The notes below the pieces were generated by a model. The model was not told the DNA's origin, ran no database searches, and saw only the letters and a program-made list of their open reading frames with translations. The position numbers were made by a program, and so were the translations under genes. DNA of 64,000 nt from Clostridiales bacterium (GTDB lineage Bacteria; Bacillota; Clostridia; Saccharofermentanales; Saccharofermentanaceae): assembly GCA_017961235.1 (NCBI GenBank), contig JAGCXQ010000012.1, positions 36,288 through 100,287 of the forward strand. Reading direction: 5' to 3'. Below are positions 45,865 to 54,412 of this stretch, in pieces (position 1 is the stretch's first letter; every line of letters starts with the position of its first letter).

Positions 45865-46968
45865 CTACCGCATTTCGTCTGTTAACCATTTGTATGTGAT
45901 CTTATACTTCGCGAATCGCTCCCATGGAATCTTCTTGTCGTGCTGAAGCCTTCCAATAACTATGTAATCGGGAACATTCTGCGAATCCGCAAACTCTTGA
46001 ACTGAACGGAACCTAAAGTCATTTTTCTGTATAAACAGATCGTATTTGAGAGGATCGATCAGTGCATTCTTCGCAAATTCATTCGCAGCAAGTTCTCTCT
46101 CATCACTTTCGTCATCACCGTCTAAATAACTGCTCTGTTTACCCATATCTCCATTCACAATGTGTCCTAATTCATGGAAAAGAGAAAACCAGAATCTGTC
46201 TGCGTATGAACCTCGTATCGTGAGCACCATCTGGTAGTTCGCGTCACCTTTCTTAGCCAGATATCCCTGAACCGGAGCACCTTTAAAGTTATGCGCCACA
46301 CTGAAGTCGACTCCATAGTCTGCAAACAACTCTATCAGTTCTGATTGCGGATCTTTGTTTTTCCTCATCACTTGCTTCAGCGCACATATAAGCTTATCTA
46401 TCCGCTCTATTTCAAACTTGGATATCAGCTTTCGCTCAGCAGTATCTGCCTTGCACATGCATATCCAGGCTCCGAGAATATCCGGATCGATAGAAGTCTT
46501 ACTCGAAATACGAAAAGCACCTTCCGACGCAAAAGATTTCAACCCGGTCAGGCTGCTTACACGTAGGTACTTCCGCAAAGCAATGATCGACTCACCCTCC
46601 GTCCTGGATTCTTCGATTCTGGATTGGCTTTTTAGAAACCCGACGAGCTCTTTCATTTTCTTATAGATAGATCGCTCTTCCTGCCCGATTGAGTCTTCCT
46701 CGTCCAGAATCAGTAATTCTGCATCATAATTCGCCTGCAGATTGAGCCAAAAAGAACTCTTTACACCAAGAGCATACTCAAGACCCTTTGCCAGGCCTTT
46801 TGAAATATCCTTGCGGCCACGAATAACATCACAAAGGAACGGTTCAGAAACGCCTGCTCTTTTGGCCAACTCTTTTTGCGTAATATGCCTCTCATCCAGA
46901 ATATCGGCTATCGTTTCTCCCGGATGAATCAACAGGTCACGAGATAAACCAATTGTCTTTGCCCCCAT
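45865..46968 (-). CDS. higA: HigA-like antitoxin with HTH and ImmA/IrrE metallopeptidase domain
   Basis: This 367-residue protein joins an XRE helix-turn-helix (HPGETIADILDERHITQKEL, then AKRAGVSEPFLCDVIRGRK, residues 16-53) to a C-terminal ImmA/IrrE-type zinc peptidase with HELGH at 265-269 and the trailing EFAKNALI helix. Such fusions are common as antitoxins of HigB/RelE-type toxins. The ATG at 46968 starts MGAKTIGLSRD and lies inside the last 32 bases of the toxin gene, the overlap expected for a higB-higA pair; the longer frame to 47004 would duplicate toxin sequence. The HTH probably binds the inverted repeat in front of the toxin gene. Confidence 0.85.
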   Translation of the reverse strand: MGAKTIGLSRDLLIHPGETIADILDERHITQKELAKRAGVSEPFLCDVIRGRKDISKGLAKGLEYALGVKSSFWLNLQANYDAELLILDEEDSIGQEERSIYKKMKELVGFLKSQSRIEESRTEGESIIALRKYLRVSSLTGLKSFASEGAFRISSKTSIDPDILGAWICMCKADTAERKLISKFEIERIDKLICALKQVMRKNKDPQSELIELFADYGVDFSVAHNFKGAPVQGYLAKKGDANYQMVLTIRGSYADRFWFSLFHELGHIVNGDMGKQSSYLDGDDESDERELAANEFAKNALIDPLKYDLFIQKNDFRFRSVQEFADSQNVPDYIVIGRLQHDKKIPWERFAKYKITYKWLTDEMR

Positions 46969-47275
46969 GATAATCCACAACTCCTTCCACAACAATTTCA
47001 ACACTGAGTTCTATTCGTTCATCTATATGTATGGGTTCGAGTACCATTCTCACATTCCCATTGACGCGAACTGAGTATTTCCCCGAATTCTTGCCTTTCA
47101 ATGCTTCCAGATGACCAAGTCCCAAAGAAGCAAATTCTCCAAATGTATCTGCTGCTACCAATCGATCGATATGTTTCTTTATCGCACGCACCCAGTCCGC
47201 GGGAAGTTTTTTCTTCATCACTCCCCAATCAGAAAAGTATTTCTCCACTTTTTCATTTGCATATCGAATAACCAA
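46937..47275 (-). CDS. higB: HigB/RelE-superfamily toxin
   Basis: This 112-residue basic protein has the RelE-like layout: helix pair (WVRAIKKHIDRLVAADTF), then LGLGHLEALKGKNSGKYSVR and VNGNVRMVLEP, the strands that form the mRNA-interferase core with conserved basic residues. HigB toxins cut mRNA on the ribosome until bound by HigA. The start is a TTG at 47275 behind AAGGTGG. Its 3' end overlaps the antitoxin gene by 32 bases. The order toxin-then-antitoxin is that of higBA systems. Confidence 0.85.
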   Translation of the reverse strand: MVIRYANEKVEKYFSDWGVMKKKLPADWVRAIKKHIDRLVAADTFGEFASLGLGHLEALKGKNSGKYSVRVNGNVRMVLEPIHIDERIELSVEIVVEGVVDYHGGKDNWFIS

Positions 47276-47287
47276 GCGGCCACCTTC

Positions 47288-47338
47288 AAATTAACTATTT
47301 CGTTAATTTATGATAACATCTCGGCAGAGATTAGTCAA
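47288..47338 (-). promoter_or_regulatory. higBA promoter and inverted-repeat operator
   Basis: On the minus strand TTGACT and TATCAT are spaced by 17 bases. They are followed at once by a perfect inverted repeat, AAATTAAC, six bases, GTTAATTT (47288-47309), ending 12 bases before the toxin start. A binding antitoxin would block the transcription start. Confidence 0.7.
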
Positions 47339-47403
47339 TTGGTTAATTTGATATCAAAGAATACTTCTCAGCAGGACAAGTGTAAGCGTCAATCATTCCC
47401 AAC

Positions 47404-47439
47404 AAAAAGGAAGTGTCCGGTTGCGTCGGCACTTCCCTT
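47404..47439 (-). terminator. Terminator of the desulfoferrodoxin gene
   Basis: On the minus strand GGAAGTG pairs with CACTTCC, extended by A-T pairs, followed by TTTTTG. Confidence 0.7.
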
Positions 47440-47464
47440 TCTCCGTTTACTATTTCTGATCAGT

Positions 47465-47845
47465 TCACGATTCGCTCACCCAAAACCCGTGAAGATTGCA
47501 GTACGCATATGCAGCTAGGATCTCTACACCATCCAATACTGCAAAGACAGCACGCGGCTCATCTCCGGGATGAAGCTCAGCGATCTGGATCCCCGCTGTT
47601 GTTTCCAGAATCACATGCGAGATATAATGTTCTTCGGTCATAGGATGAGCTGTCGATCCGACCAGAACCGAGATAAACTCATCGTCCTTACGGATCACAG
47701 GAACATGTTTCTCCAAAGAGGCATCCACAGACCCTGGAACCAGTTCCGTCATCTTCGCACCGCAGCAAACCACCGGAACACTGGAATCAACCAGTTTGAT
47801 AATGATATTCCCACACGTCTCACAACGATACAATTTCACTTCCAT
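47465..47845 (-). CDS. dfx: Desulfoferrodoxin (superoxide reductase)
   Basis: This 126-residue protein is a two-iron superoxide reductase. The N-terminal desulforedoxin-like site uses Cys8, Cys11, Cys27 and Cys28 (YRCETCG and VVCCGAKM). The neelaredoxin domain supplies His47 (EKHVPVI), His67 (TAHPM), His73 (EEHYISH), Cys116 and His119 (CNLHG). It reduces superoxide to peroxide using rubredoxin-type donors and is typical of strict anaerobes. The ATG at 47845 has a perfect CAGGAGG upstream. It is followed by a terminator and is probably monocistronic. Confidence 0.92.
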   Translation of the reverse strand: MEVKLYRCETCGNIIIKLVDSSVPVVCCGAKMTELVPGSVDASLEKHVPVIRKDDEFISVLVGSTAHPMTEEHYISHVILETTAGIQIAELHPGDEPRAVFAVLDGVEILAAYAYCNLHGFWVSES

Positions 47846-47932
47846 ACGATTACCTCCTGAAACCATGAATTATTGCTATCATAATAGCACAGTTAACGGA
47901 CAATATTATTTATAATAGGACAAAAAGAGATT

Positions 47933-48202
47933 TCAGTTTCTCTGAAAAAGAACTTGTCGTTTGCCAACTTTGACCCTTCCATCCTCATCAATCCCGTCAA
48001 ACGAAACTAGAATAAGACTTTTAAGTTCGTAAGAGTCATCTGATACTTCATATTCAATAATATGAAAACTATCTCCATAAGCCTTTTTTTCTTTTTGCGC
48101 AGATTTTCGAATTACACATTGTTGTATTTGTTGTTTTATATTATAATCATTCGCAGATAGCCAATAAAAGTATGATTTTATGTTGTTATCAACAACATTC
48201 AT
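47933..48202 (-). CDS. Doubtful small open frame divergent from the HTH-dehydrogenase
   Basis: An 89-codon frame whose second half ([20 protein letters not shown], then [13 protein letters not shown]) reads like protein. Its ATG lies beside a perfect palindrome, there is no ribosome binding site, and the first half coincides with the promoter of the plus-strand HTH-dehydrogenase gene. It could be a small divergent gene or the decayed tail of one. No family is recognised. Confidence 0.3.
   Translation of the reverse strand: MNVVDNNIKSYFYWLSANDYNIKQQIQQCVIRKSAQKEKKAYGDSFHIIEYEVSDDSYELKSLILVSFDGIDEDGRVKVGKRQVLFQRN
48119..48147 (+). promoter_or_regulatory. Promoter of the HTH-UDP-glucose dehydrogenase operon
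   Basis: TTGTTG and a perfect TATAAT are spaced by 17 bases. The predicted start of transcription is near 48154, upstream of the palindrome at 48180. A similar promoter precedes the broken copy at 56880. Confidence 0.65.
48180..48198. promoter_or_regulatory. 19-bp perfect palindrome, candidate operator of the HTH-dehydrogenase
   Basis: ATGTTGTT, ATC and AACAACAT form a perfect 8+3+8 inverted repeat, 30 bases upstream of the start codon and downstream of the -10 box. That position suits a repressor or auto-regulator. There is no T-run, so it is not a terminator. Confidence 0.6.
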
Positions 48203-48228
48203 TTTTTGTTTTTCATCAGGAGGTTACT

Positions 48229-49731
48229 ATGAAGAGATTTTCCCTTTCTCTCCTCTCGGAAACTATCGTTTCGAGAAGGAAAGATTTATCGCTGACTCAA
48301 ACTGAGTTGGCAAAGAGAACAGGAATCAATCGTTCTATACTCTCTAATCTCGAAAATCAGGAATATACGCCTAGTTTGGATCAACTTGACGCACTCAGTG
48401 AAGTTTTGGGTTTTGATCCAGCCTCGATGTTTATTGAAGAACCGAAGGCAGGGATAAAAGTCCAAAAGAAATACAACATCGCTGTTGCAGGTACCGGCTA
48501 CGTCGGCCTCTCTCTGGCTGTGCTTCTCGCACAGAATAACAATGTTACAGCCGTTGATATCCTCCCGGAAAAGGTAGAGAAACTGACCAATTTCATCTCC
48601 CCTATCCAGGACGATTATATAGAGCAGTACCTCCAAGAGGCAAAATCCGGCACTCGCAAACTCAATCTCAAATCCACAACGGATGGAGCAAAAGCCTACA
48701 AGAGCGCTGACTTTATTATTGTTGCTGCGCCAACAAACTATGACCCTAAGACCAACTATTTTGATTGTTCTGCTGTTGAATCTGTTATCAGCCTTGTTCT
48801 TGAAGCCTGCAAAGGCAAGCAGAAAAAGCCGACCATTATAATCAAATCTACTATTCCCGTCGGCTATACAAGAAGTGTACGAGAGAAGTTTAGAACTGAC
48901 AACATTATATTTAGTCCGGAATTTCTGCGAGAATCGAAAGCGCTATACGACAATCTCTACCCTTCACGCATCATTGTCGGCTGTGATCCTTCTACAGAAG
49001 AAGCCGCCCACATCTTTGCCGGGCTTCTGCAGCAGGGTGCCATCAAGAATCCTATTGACACACTTTTTATGGGATTTACCGAGGCTGAAGCAACAAAGCT
49101 TTTCGCCAACACCTATCTCGCGCTCCGTGTCAGCTATTTTAACGAACTGGATACATATGCTGAGGTAAAAGGACTAAATACAGGAGACATCATCAAAGGA
49201 ATATGTCTGGATCCTCGTATCGGTGATTTCTATAACAACCCATCCTTCGGATACGGCGGATACTGTCTCCCGAAAGACACAAAGCAGCTTCTTGCTAACT
49301 ATCAGGAAGTTCCGCAGAACATGATGACCGCAATCGTGGATAGTAACCGCACCAGAAAAGACTTCATCGCCGACAGAGTACTTGAAATCGCTGGAACTTA
49401 TGGCAACAGTGAAGCCTTCTCCGCTGATAAAGAAAAGAAGCAAAAAGAAGTCATTGTCGGAGTCTATCGTCTTACTATGAAAGCCAATTCTGATAACTTC
49501 AGACAGTCATCTATTCAAGGCATAATGAAGCGTATTAAGGCCAAAGGTGCTACTGTAATTATTTATGAGCCAACTCTGGAAAATGGATCCACTTTCTTTG
49601 GCAGCAAGGTGGTCAATGACTTGAAGAAATTCAAGAAGCAGTGTGGCTGCATCATCGCTAACCGTTACGACAGTGCTTTGGACGATGTTGAAAAGAAAGT
49701 ATACACTCGAGATTTGTTTAGGAGAGATTAG
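48229..49731 (+). CDS. ugd: XRE helix-turn-helix domain fused to UDP-glucose 6-dehydrogenase
   Basis: This 500-residue protein has an XRE DNA-binding domain at residues 11-68 ([18 protein letters not shown], then [17 protein letters not shown] and LGFDP) and a short linker ([13 protein letters not shown]). A complete dehydrogenase follows, with the Rossmann motif [11 protein letters not shown] at 86-95, [20 protein letters not shown] and the catalytic Cys346 in [13 protein letters not shown]. All parts of the enzyme are intact, so it should make UDP-glucuronate and could also bind DNA. A perfect CAGGAGG precedes ATG 48229; the longer frame lacks such a site. A single base separates its stop from the epimerase ATG. 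Autoregulation through the palindrome at 48180 is inferred. It differs from the HTH-free copy at 41654. Confidence 0.88.
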   Translation: MKRFSLSLLSETIVSRRKDLSLTQTELAKRTGINRSILSNLENQEYTPSLDQLDALSEVLGFDPASMFIEEPKAGIKVQKKYNIAVAGTGYVGLSLAVLLAQNNNVTAVDILPEKVEKLTNFISPIQDDYIEQYLQEAKSGTRKLNLKSTTDGAKAYKSADFIIVAAPTNYDPKTNYFDCSAVESVISLVLEACKGKQKKPTIIIKSTIPVGYTRSVREKFRTDNIIFSPEFLRESKALYDNLYPSRIIVGCDPSTEEAAHIFAGLLQQGAIKNPIDTLFMGFTEAEATKLFANTYLALRVSYFNELDTYAEVKGLNTGDIIKGICLDPRIGDFYNNPSFGYGGYCLPKDTKQLLANYQEVPQNMMTAIVDSNRTRKDFIADRVLEIAGTYGNSEAFSADKEKKQKEVIVGVYRLTMKANSDNFRQSSIQGIMKRIKAKGATVIIYEPTLENGSTFFGSKVVNDLKKFKKQCGCIIANRYDSALDDVEKKVYTRDLFRRD

Positions 49732-49732
49732 T

Positions 49733-50827
49733 ATGAAGCATCCAATAAAACTCAACGGAAAAACCATTCTCGTTACTGGATCCCCTGGTTTTATCGGGGC
49801 AAATCTGGTAATGCGCCTTCTTGATGAACTCTCATCCGGCAAGATTATCTCTTTCGACAACATGAACGATTACTACGACCCAAATCTCAAAGAGTACCGA
49901 CTTGCACTGATCGATGAAAAAGCAAAATCTTCTAAGGCAGAGCACCTTTTTATTAAAGGTGATATCGCTGACAAAGCACTTGTTGACAAGATTTTTTCAG
50001 ACTTCAAACCAAGTGTTGTAGTGAACCTTGCTGCACAGGCTGGTGTACGCTACTCAATTGAACATCCTGAGGCATATATCGAAAGTAATATCGTCGGATT
50101 TTTCAATATTCTGGAAGCTTGTCGTCACAACCCTGTCGAACATCTGGTTTACGCGTCTTCTGCTTCCGTCTATGGAGGGAACAAGAAAGTTCCTTTCAGC
50201 ACAGACGATATGGTCGACAACCCTGTGTCTCTTTATGCTGCCACAAAGAAGAGCAACGAACTTCTTGCGCACAGTTACTCGAAGCTCTATAACATTCCTT
50301 CGACAGGACTTCGATTTTTTACCGTTTATGGACCGGCAGGACGGCCTGACATGTTCTACTATTCTGCTACGGAAAAACTTGTAAAAAACGAAACGATCAA
50401 GATTTTCAACTATGGAAACTGCAAGCGCGATTTTACATACATTGATGATATTGTCGAGGGCATTTTTCGTGTCATGCAAGGCGCACCAGAAAAAGAGAAT
50501 GGTGATGATGGTCTCCCTCTTCCGCCATATGCAGTTTATAACATTGGAGGAGGAACTCCGGAGAATCTTTTGGAATTCATCTCAACATTACAAATGGCAC
50601 TCGTCAAAGAAGGCATACTTCCGAAAGACTATGATTTCAAAGCTCATCAGGAACTCGTCGGCATGCAGCCTGGAGATGTACCCATCACATACGCAGACAG
50701 CGCTGCTCTCGAGAAAGATTATGGATTCACGCCAAAAATCGACATCACAGAAGGGCTCGGAAGATTCGCCAAGTGGTTTGTAGATTACCAAGCTTTGAGA
50801 AATATGACTTTCTATCGGCCTATATGA
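49733..50827 (+). CDS. UDP-glucuronate 4-epimerase-like NAD-dependent epimerase
   Basis: This 364-residue short-chain dehydrogenase/reductase-type enzyme has the NAD motif GSPGFIGANL (GxxGFIG), the SSASVYGGN segment and the catalytic SLYAATKKSNE (YxxxK), with the FDNMNDYYDPNLKE stretch typical of UDP-glucuronate 4-epimerases such as CapI. Product of the preceding gene is UDP-glucuronate, so the pair would make UDP-galacturonate. The ATG follows the upstream stop by one base and its AGGAGA site lies inside the upstream gene, so the two are translationally coupled. Confidence 0.88.
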   Translation: MKHPIKLNGKTILVTGSPGFIGANLVMRLLDELSSGKIISFDNMNDYYDPNLKEYRLALIDEKAKSSKAEHLFIKGDIADKALVDKIFSDFKPSVVVNLAAQAGVRYSIEHPEAYIESNIVGFFNILEACRHNPVEHLVYASSASVYGGNKKVPFSTDDMVDNPVSLYAATKKSNELLAHSYSKLYNIPSTGLRFFTVYGPAGRPDMFYYSATEKLVKNETIKIFNYGNCKRDFTYIDDIVEGIFRVMQGAPEKENGDDGLPLPPYAVYNIGGGTPENLLEFISTLQMALVKEGILPKDYDFKAHQELVGMQPGDVPITYADSAALEKDYGFTPKIDITEGLGRFAKWFVDYQALRNMTFYRPI

Positions 50828-50869
50828 TACAATGGCTCTCGTGAATCCTAGGAAGAACAAGACTGTTAG

Positions 50870-51738
50870 ATGAGACTAGAAAGATCAAAAAACGCAGTTA
50901 GAAACGCTTTTTACGGAACAATCAATACATTAGTTTCAGTGTTACTTCCGTTTATTGTCAGGACAGTATTCATATACACGCTCGGGACAGAATACCTTGG
51001 CCTGAACTCCTTATTCTCGTCTATTCTGAACATGCTGAACATTACCGAACTCGGTTTCGGGAGCGCTGTCGTTTTCTGCATGTATAAGCCGATTGCAGAT
51101 GATGATATGCCGACATGAAGAAAATGAACTTCATTTATATGTGGATCGCCAGCTGGTTCACTGCCGGCATGCTGTCCTTATACCAACCTTTTATGAAGAT
51201 ATGGGTCGGAGAGGATCTCATGTATTCAATGTGGTTTGTAGTTTTAATCTGTTTATATTTCTACGAACTCAAACTCAGCGATGTCAGATATGCCTACGAA
51301 CAAACACTGGGCTTATGGTGGGATCTTCGCTATAGATATATAGCAGAGGTCATCGCTAACCTGATTCTAAATTATGTGATGGGGAAGTATTTCGGTGTGT
51401 ATGTAATACTCTCGGCAACTATGATTTCCATCTTTTTCATCATTTTTCTGTACGGAACACAATTCATTTTTCAAATATACTACAAGGAAACTAGCGTAAA
51501 TGAATACTTTCTGTCTCATTTGAAGTATGCCATTGTCGCATCAATAGCATGTGGAATAACTTATGGTCTCTGCTATTATCTCCCTGACGGAGTAATCGGC
51601 CTGTTCTTAAGGGGTGGAATCTGTTTATTCATACCGAATGCAGTTTTATGGATAATCTATCGAAAGACCAAGATATATGGTGAAGCTATGCCTTGGTTTA
51701 TAGGGAAAATAAAGAGAAAAAGAGTTCAGCAGAATTAA
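50870..51738 (+). pseudogene. Wzx flippase with internal deletion and frameshift
   Basis: The first 80 codons are the N-terminus of an oligosaccharide flippase (FYGTINTLVSVLLPFIVRTV, LGLNSLFSSILNMLNITELG) and stop at 51118. A second frame, 51115-51738, is the C-terminal part (IASWFTAGMLSLYQPFMKIW, then several helices). About 200 residues between them, including most middle helices, are missing and the two parts are in different frames. A whole member has about 450-500 residues. The flippase of this operon is therefore lost, and the pathway would need another exporter such as the one at 33156. Confidence 0.85.
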
Positions 51739-51768
51739 TTCATAAAGATTAATACTCCCCATTATCTA

Positions 51769-52821
51769 TCACAAATGCATATTATTGGCTTTGTTAGGTC
51801 TTAACCTTCTGTATGATATATTAATATAGTAAAGAGCAAATAGAGAGGCTTTACTTCTACTATGCATAAAAAATGAAGATATTCGTAAATATCTAGGCCA
51901 AGTTTTATATCCGAATAGCGGACAATCATTTCGGATAAAACCTTCCATTTCTTTGAGTCTTTCATGGTTTTCTATCTTTTCCTCATGGCTACAACCGTGC
52001 CACCATCGCCAAACTTTTGACAATCCTTTTGCAGCCTCAGCCATAACTTCCGACTCACTAAACTGGTTCAAAGAACTCTTATCATTTCGAAGAAAAGAGT
52101 ACCGCGCAAAGTGAGCATCAGCATAGTCTATAAGGTTTTTTGCAGAATAGTTTTTTGTTATACTATCCATCCTTATTCTATAGTGATAAAGAGATTCCTC
52201 TAAAACTATCACTTCCCTTGCATTGCTCAATATTTTATGCATGATATAGTAATCTTCGAAATTTTTTCCCTCAGGGAACAAGAGCATGTTATCCGTATTT
52301 CTGGATATATTACCATCATTATGTAACGAATTGCAGAATACCGCTCTGCGATATAGCTTATTCCATGCATGAGTATTAATTCTCCCTTTGATTAACGCTC
52401 TCAGAGCATCATTTCCGGTATAATATTCCCTCTCAAAATGAATATCCTTTTGCGTGGTTGCATTCTCAAGCGAATACCCACAAATACACACATCTGCAGC
52501 CATTTCATTCATCTTCATCCACATCTCTTGAAGAAAGTTGGGTTCAATCCAATCATCTGAATCAACAAAACAAACCGTGTCTCCACGAGCCTCAATCAAA
52601 CCTCTATTTCTGGCAGCCGAAAGCCCGCGATTCTCCGTGTGAAATACTCTGACTCGATCATCTTTAATCGCATATTTGTCACAAATCATCCCACTTCCAT
52701 CCTTCGAACCATCATCTATTAAGATGACTTCGAAATCATGATATGTTTGATTTAGTATACTATCAATACACTTTTTGAGATATGGTTCTACATTATATAC
52801 TGGAACAATTACACTTATCAT
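51769..52821 (-). CDS. GT2-family glycosyltransferase
   Basis: This 350-residue GT-A glycosyltransferase starts ISVIVPVYNVEPYLKKCIDS and contains VILIDDGSKDGSG, RGLSAARNRGL and the metal-binding VCFVDSDDWIEP (DxD-like). It is complete, with a helical C-terminal part (KVWRWWHGCSHEEK) as in capsule glycosyltransferases. It converges on the broken flippase with only 30 bases between them. The ATG at 52821 follows AAGGA; a TTG one codon earlier is an alternative. Donor and acceptor are unknown. Confidence 0.85.
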   Translation of the reverse strand: MISVIVPVYNVEPYLKKCIDSILNQTYHDFEVILIDDGSKDGSGMICDKYAIKDDRVRVFHTENRGLSAARNRGLIEARGDTVCFVDSDDWIEPNFLQEMWMKMNEMAADVCICGYSLENATTQKDIHFEREYYTGNDALRALIKGRINTHAWNKLYRRAVFCNSLHNDGNISRNTDNMLLFPEGKNFEDYYIMHKILSNAREVIVLEESLYHYRIRMDSITKNYSAKNLIDYADAHFARYSFLRNDKSSLNQFSESEVMAEAAKGLSKVWRWWHGCSHEEKIENHERLKEMEGFIRNDCPLFGYKTWPRYLRISSFFMHSRSKASLFALYYINISYRRLRPNKANNMHL

Positions 52822-53113
52822 CAAATAGTTTTCCTTCGTTTATTTTTCAAGTAGCATTTGACTAAACAAGCTTACGTCTTAGATAAGCCAATAAACACTG
52901 TTTGTAATTAGATGACTCGTCAAACAAAGCTGTTTAGCTCTTCCGAACCATTGAGTTCTCTACCACCATTATAGTCCCCAATGCCCCACATTTAATTGCT
53001 GATGCATCTTTAGCGACAGCCTAAAATATAACACTATCAAAACCATATTGCAATTTCAGAATACGATTAAATCATAAAATGCGTTCATATTCTTTATATC
53101 AATAAGAGCTTCT
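52822..53113. other. AT-rich region without a recognisable gene
   Basis: Only scattered protein-like fragments can be seen on the minus strand (for example DASAIKCGALGTIMVVENS near 52975), interrupted by stops. This is probably more decayed capsule DNA. Confidence 0.4.
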
Positions 53114-53535
53114 TTAATTATCGGAGAGAACGGAATTCGTTTCATGTGTTTGTCTTCCTTGATCAATTAACGATATATCATAATGGGCAAGTCCAACAAC
53201 AGGAACGATTTCTTTCGGGTAATCGTCTCAGTTGATCCTTTCCACTTCAAATCCGGCTTCTGTTAGAAACTGTCCTGCTTTCATTCCAAATACGTTTGTG
53301 ATCATTCTGACTAAACCATACCAACCTCGCTGCATCAGTAGTAACGCTAGGATCCTCATCGAGAGATTCAATCTTGGGATCCATTGGGAAAGACTATCTC
53401 AGAATCCCGTCTAGCTGGGAAATTCTGAATAATTCATCTAATGCCATTCTAAAGACATCTACATGTTCAAAAACATGTTTACATATAACCTTGCTGTATG
53501 AAGCATTTGGATCATAAAAGAAAAAACTATGGTCT
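53114..53535 (-). pseudogene. Decayed class I SAM-dependent methyltransferase
   Basis: Reading the minus strand gives KVICKHVFEHVDVFRMALDE (the CNHVLEHV motif of class I methyltransferases), then LFRISQLDGILR, an in-frame stop, SFPMDPKIESLDEDPSVT, a frameshift after QNDHKR, then FLTEAGFEVERIN, another stop and DDYPKEIVPVVGLAHYD. At least two stops and one frameshift destroy the gene, and its N-terminal half is cut off near 53540 where the IS21 sequence begins. It matches the methyltransferases common in capsule loci. Confidence 0.7.
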
Positions 53536-53549
53536 GAATATTACGGTGC

Positions 53550-53622
53550 GGCGGAGCCGCCTGTCCGGTGTGGCGTGAGCCACCTGTCTGGACAGACAGA
53601 GCCACTTTGCGAATGAGCAAAG
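53550..53622. repeat. Cluster of four short hairpins at the IS21 end
   Basis: GGCGG-AG-CCGCC, GTGGC-GTGA-GCCAC, CTGTCTG-GA-CAGACAG and CTTTGC-GAATGA-GCAAAG follow one another within 73 bases, directly downstream of istB. Each is a perfect stem. Confidence 0.75.
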
Positions 53623-53635
53623 CGGCGATGGATGT

Positions 53636-54412
53636 TTACTTCGCCTGCGCAGGATCCATACCGTAGATCTTCCTCATCGAGATATCCTTGGACGGATCAG
53701 CACTTTCAATGTCGATCTTGTAGGAATCGTAAGCAATTCGATCCATAATCGCATCCGCCAGCGTGCTTTCTCCTCCGCAGAGTTGCTGGTACCACTCAGA
53801 TTCCCGGAATTGGGAGCAGAAGATCGTTGAGGATTTCTTTCTCCGTTTGTGAATCAGTTCGAACAGATCTCTGGCCTCAGGTTCTGTGAGTTTTATCAGG
53901 AGCCACTCGTCGAGGATAAGCAGGATCGGATTCGTATATCTTTTGAGAACAGACTTGAATGTTCCTGCTTCGCGTGCCGCTTGTAAGTCCAGTAAGAGGT
54001 CAGGCAATCGCACATACTTTACCGAGTAGTACTGCTTGCTAGCTTCCATGCCGAAGGCGCACGCCAAGTATGTCTTTCCGCTTCCAGTAGCACCTGTAAT
54101 AAAGATGTTCCGGTACTCAGTAATGTACTCACACCGCGCCATTCTCTCGATGAGGCTCTTGTTCAGCTTTCGACCGGAACGATAATCGATATCCGCAATA
54201 TGCGCATCCGGCTGTTTGAAGTCTGCATTGTGAATGAGTCTCTTTAGGCGGTTATTCTTGCGGCTTTGGTATTCCTGATCTACGAGCATACCGAAGCGGT
54301 CGTCAAAAGAGAGCTCATTCATAGATCTGTCATTCGCCTGTACTCTGAACGCATCTGCCATTGTAGTGAGACGCATCTCAATCAACTTGTTTATTGTGCT
54401 TTCGTTAGTCAT
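53636..54412 (-). CDS. istB: IS21 helper ATPase IstB
   Basis: This 258-residue AAA+ ATPase has a Walker A motif in IFITGATGSGKTYLACAFG and a Walker B-like ILLILDEWLL, with an N-terminal helical domain (INKLIEMRLTTMADAF). IstB binds the IstA transposase and target DNA and is required for IS21 transposition. The start is the ATG at 54412 behind GGAGG. The gene looks intact, but without a complete istA the element cannot move by itself. It could still help other IS21 copies. Confidence 0.9.
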   Translation of the reverse strand: MTNESTINKLIEMRLTTMADAFRVQANDRSMNELSFDDRFGMLVDQEYQSRKNNRLKRLIHNADFKQPDAHIADIDYRSGRKLNKSLIERMARCEYITEYRNIFITGATGSGKTYLACAFGMEASKQYYSVKYVRLPDLLLDLQAAREAGTFKSVLKRYTNPILLILDEWLLIKLTEPEARDLFELIHKRRKKSSTIFCSQFRESEWYQQLCGGESTLADAIMDRIAYDSYKIDIESADPSKDISMRKIYGMDPAQAK

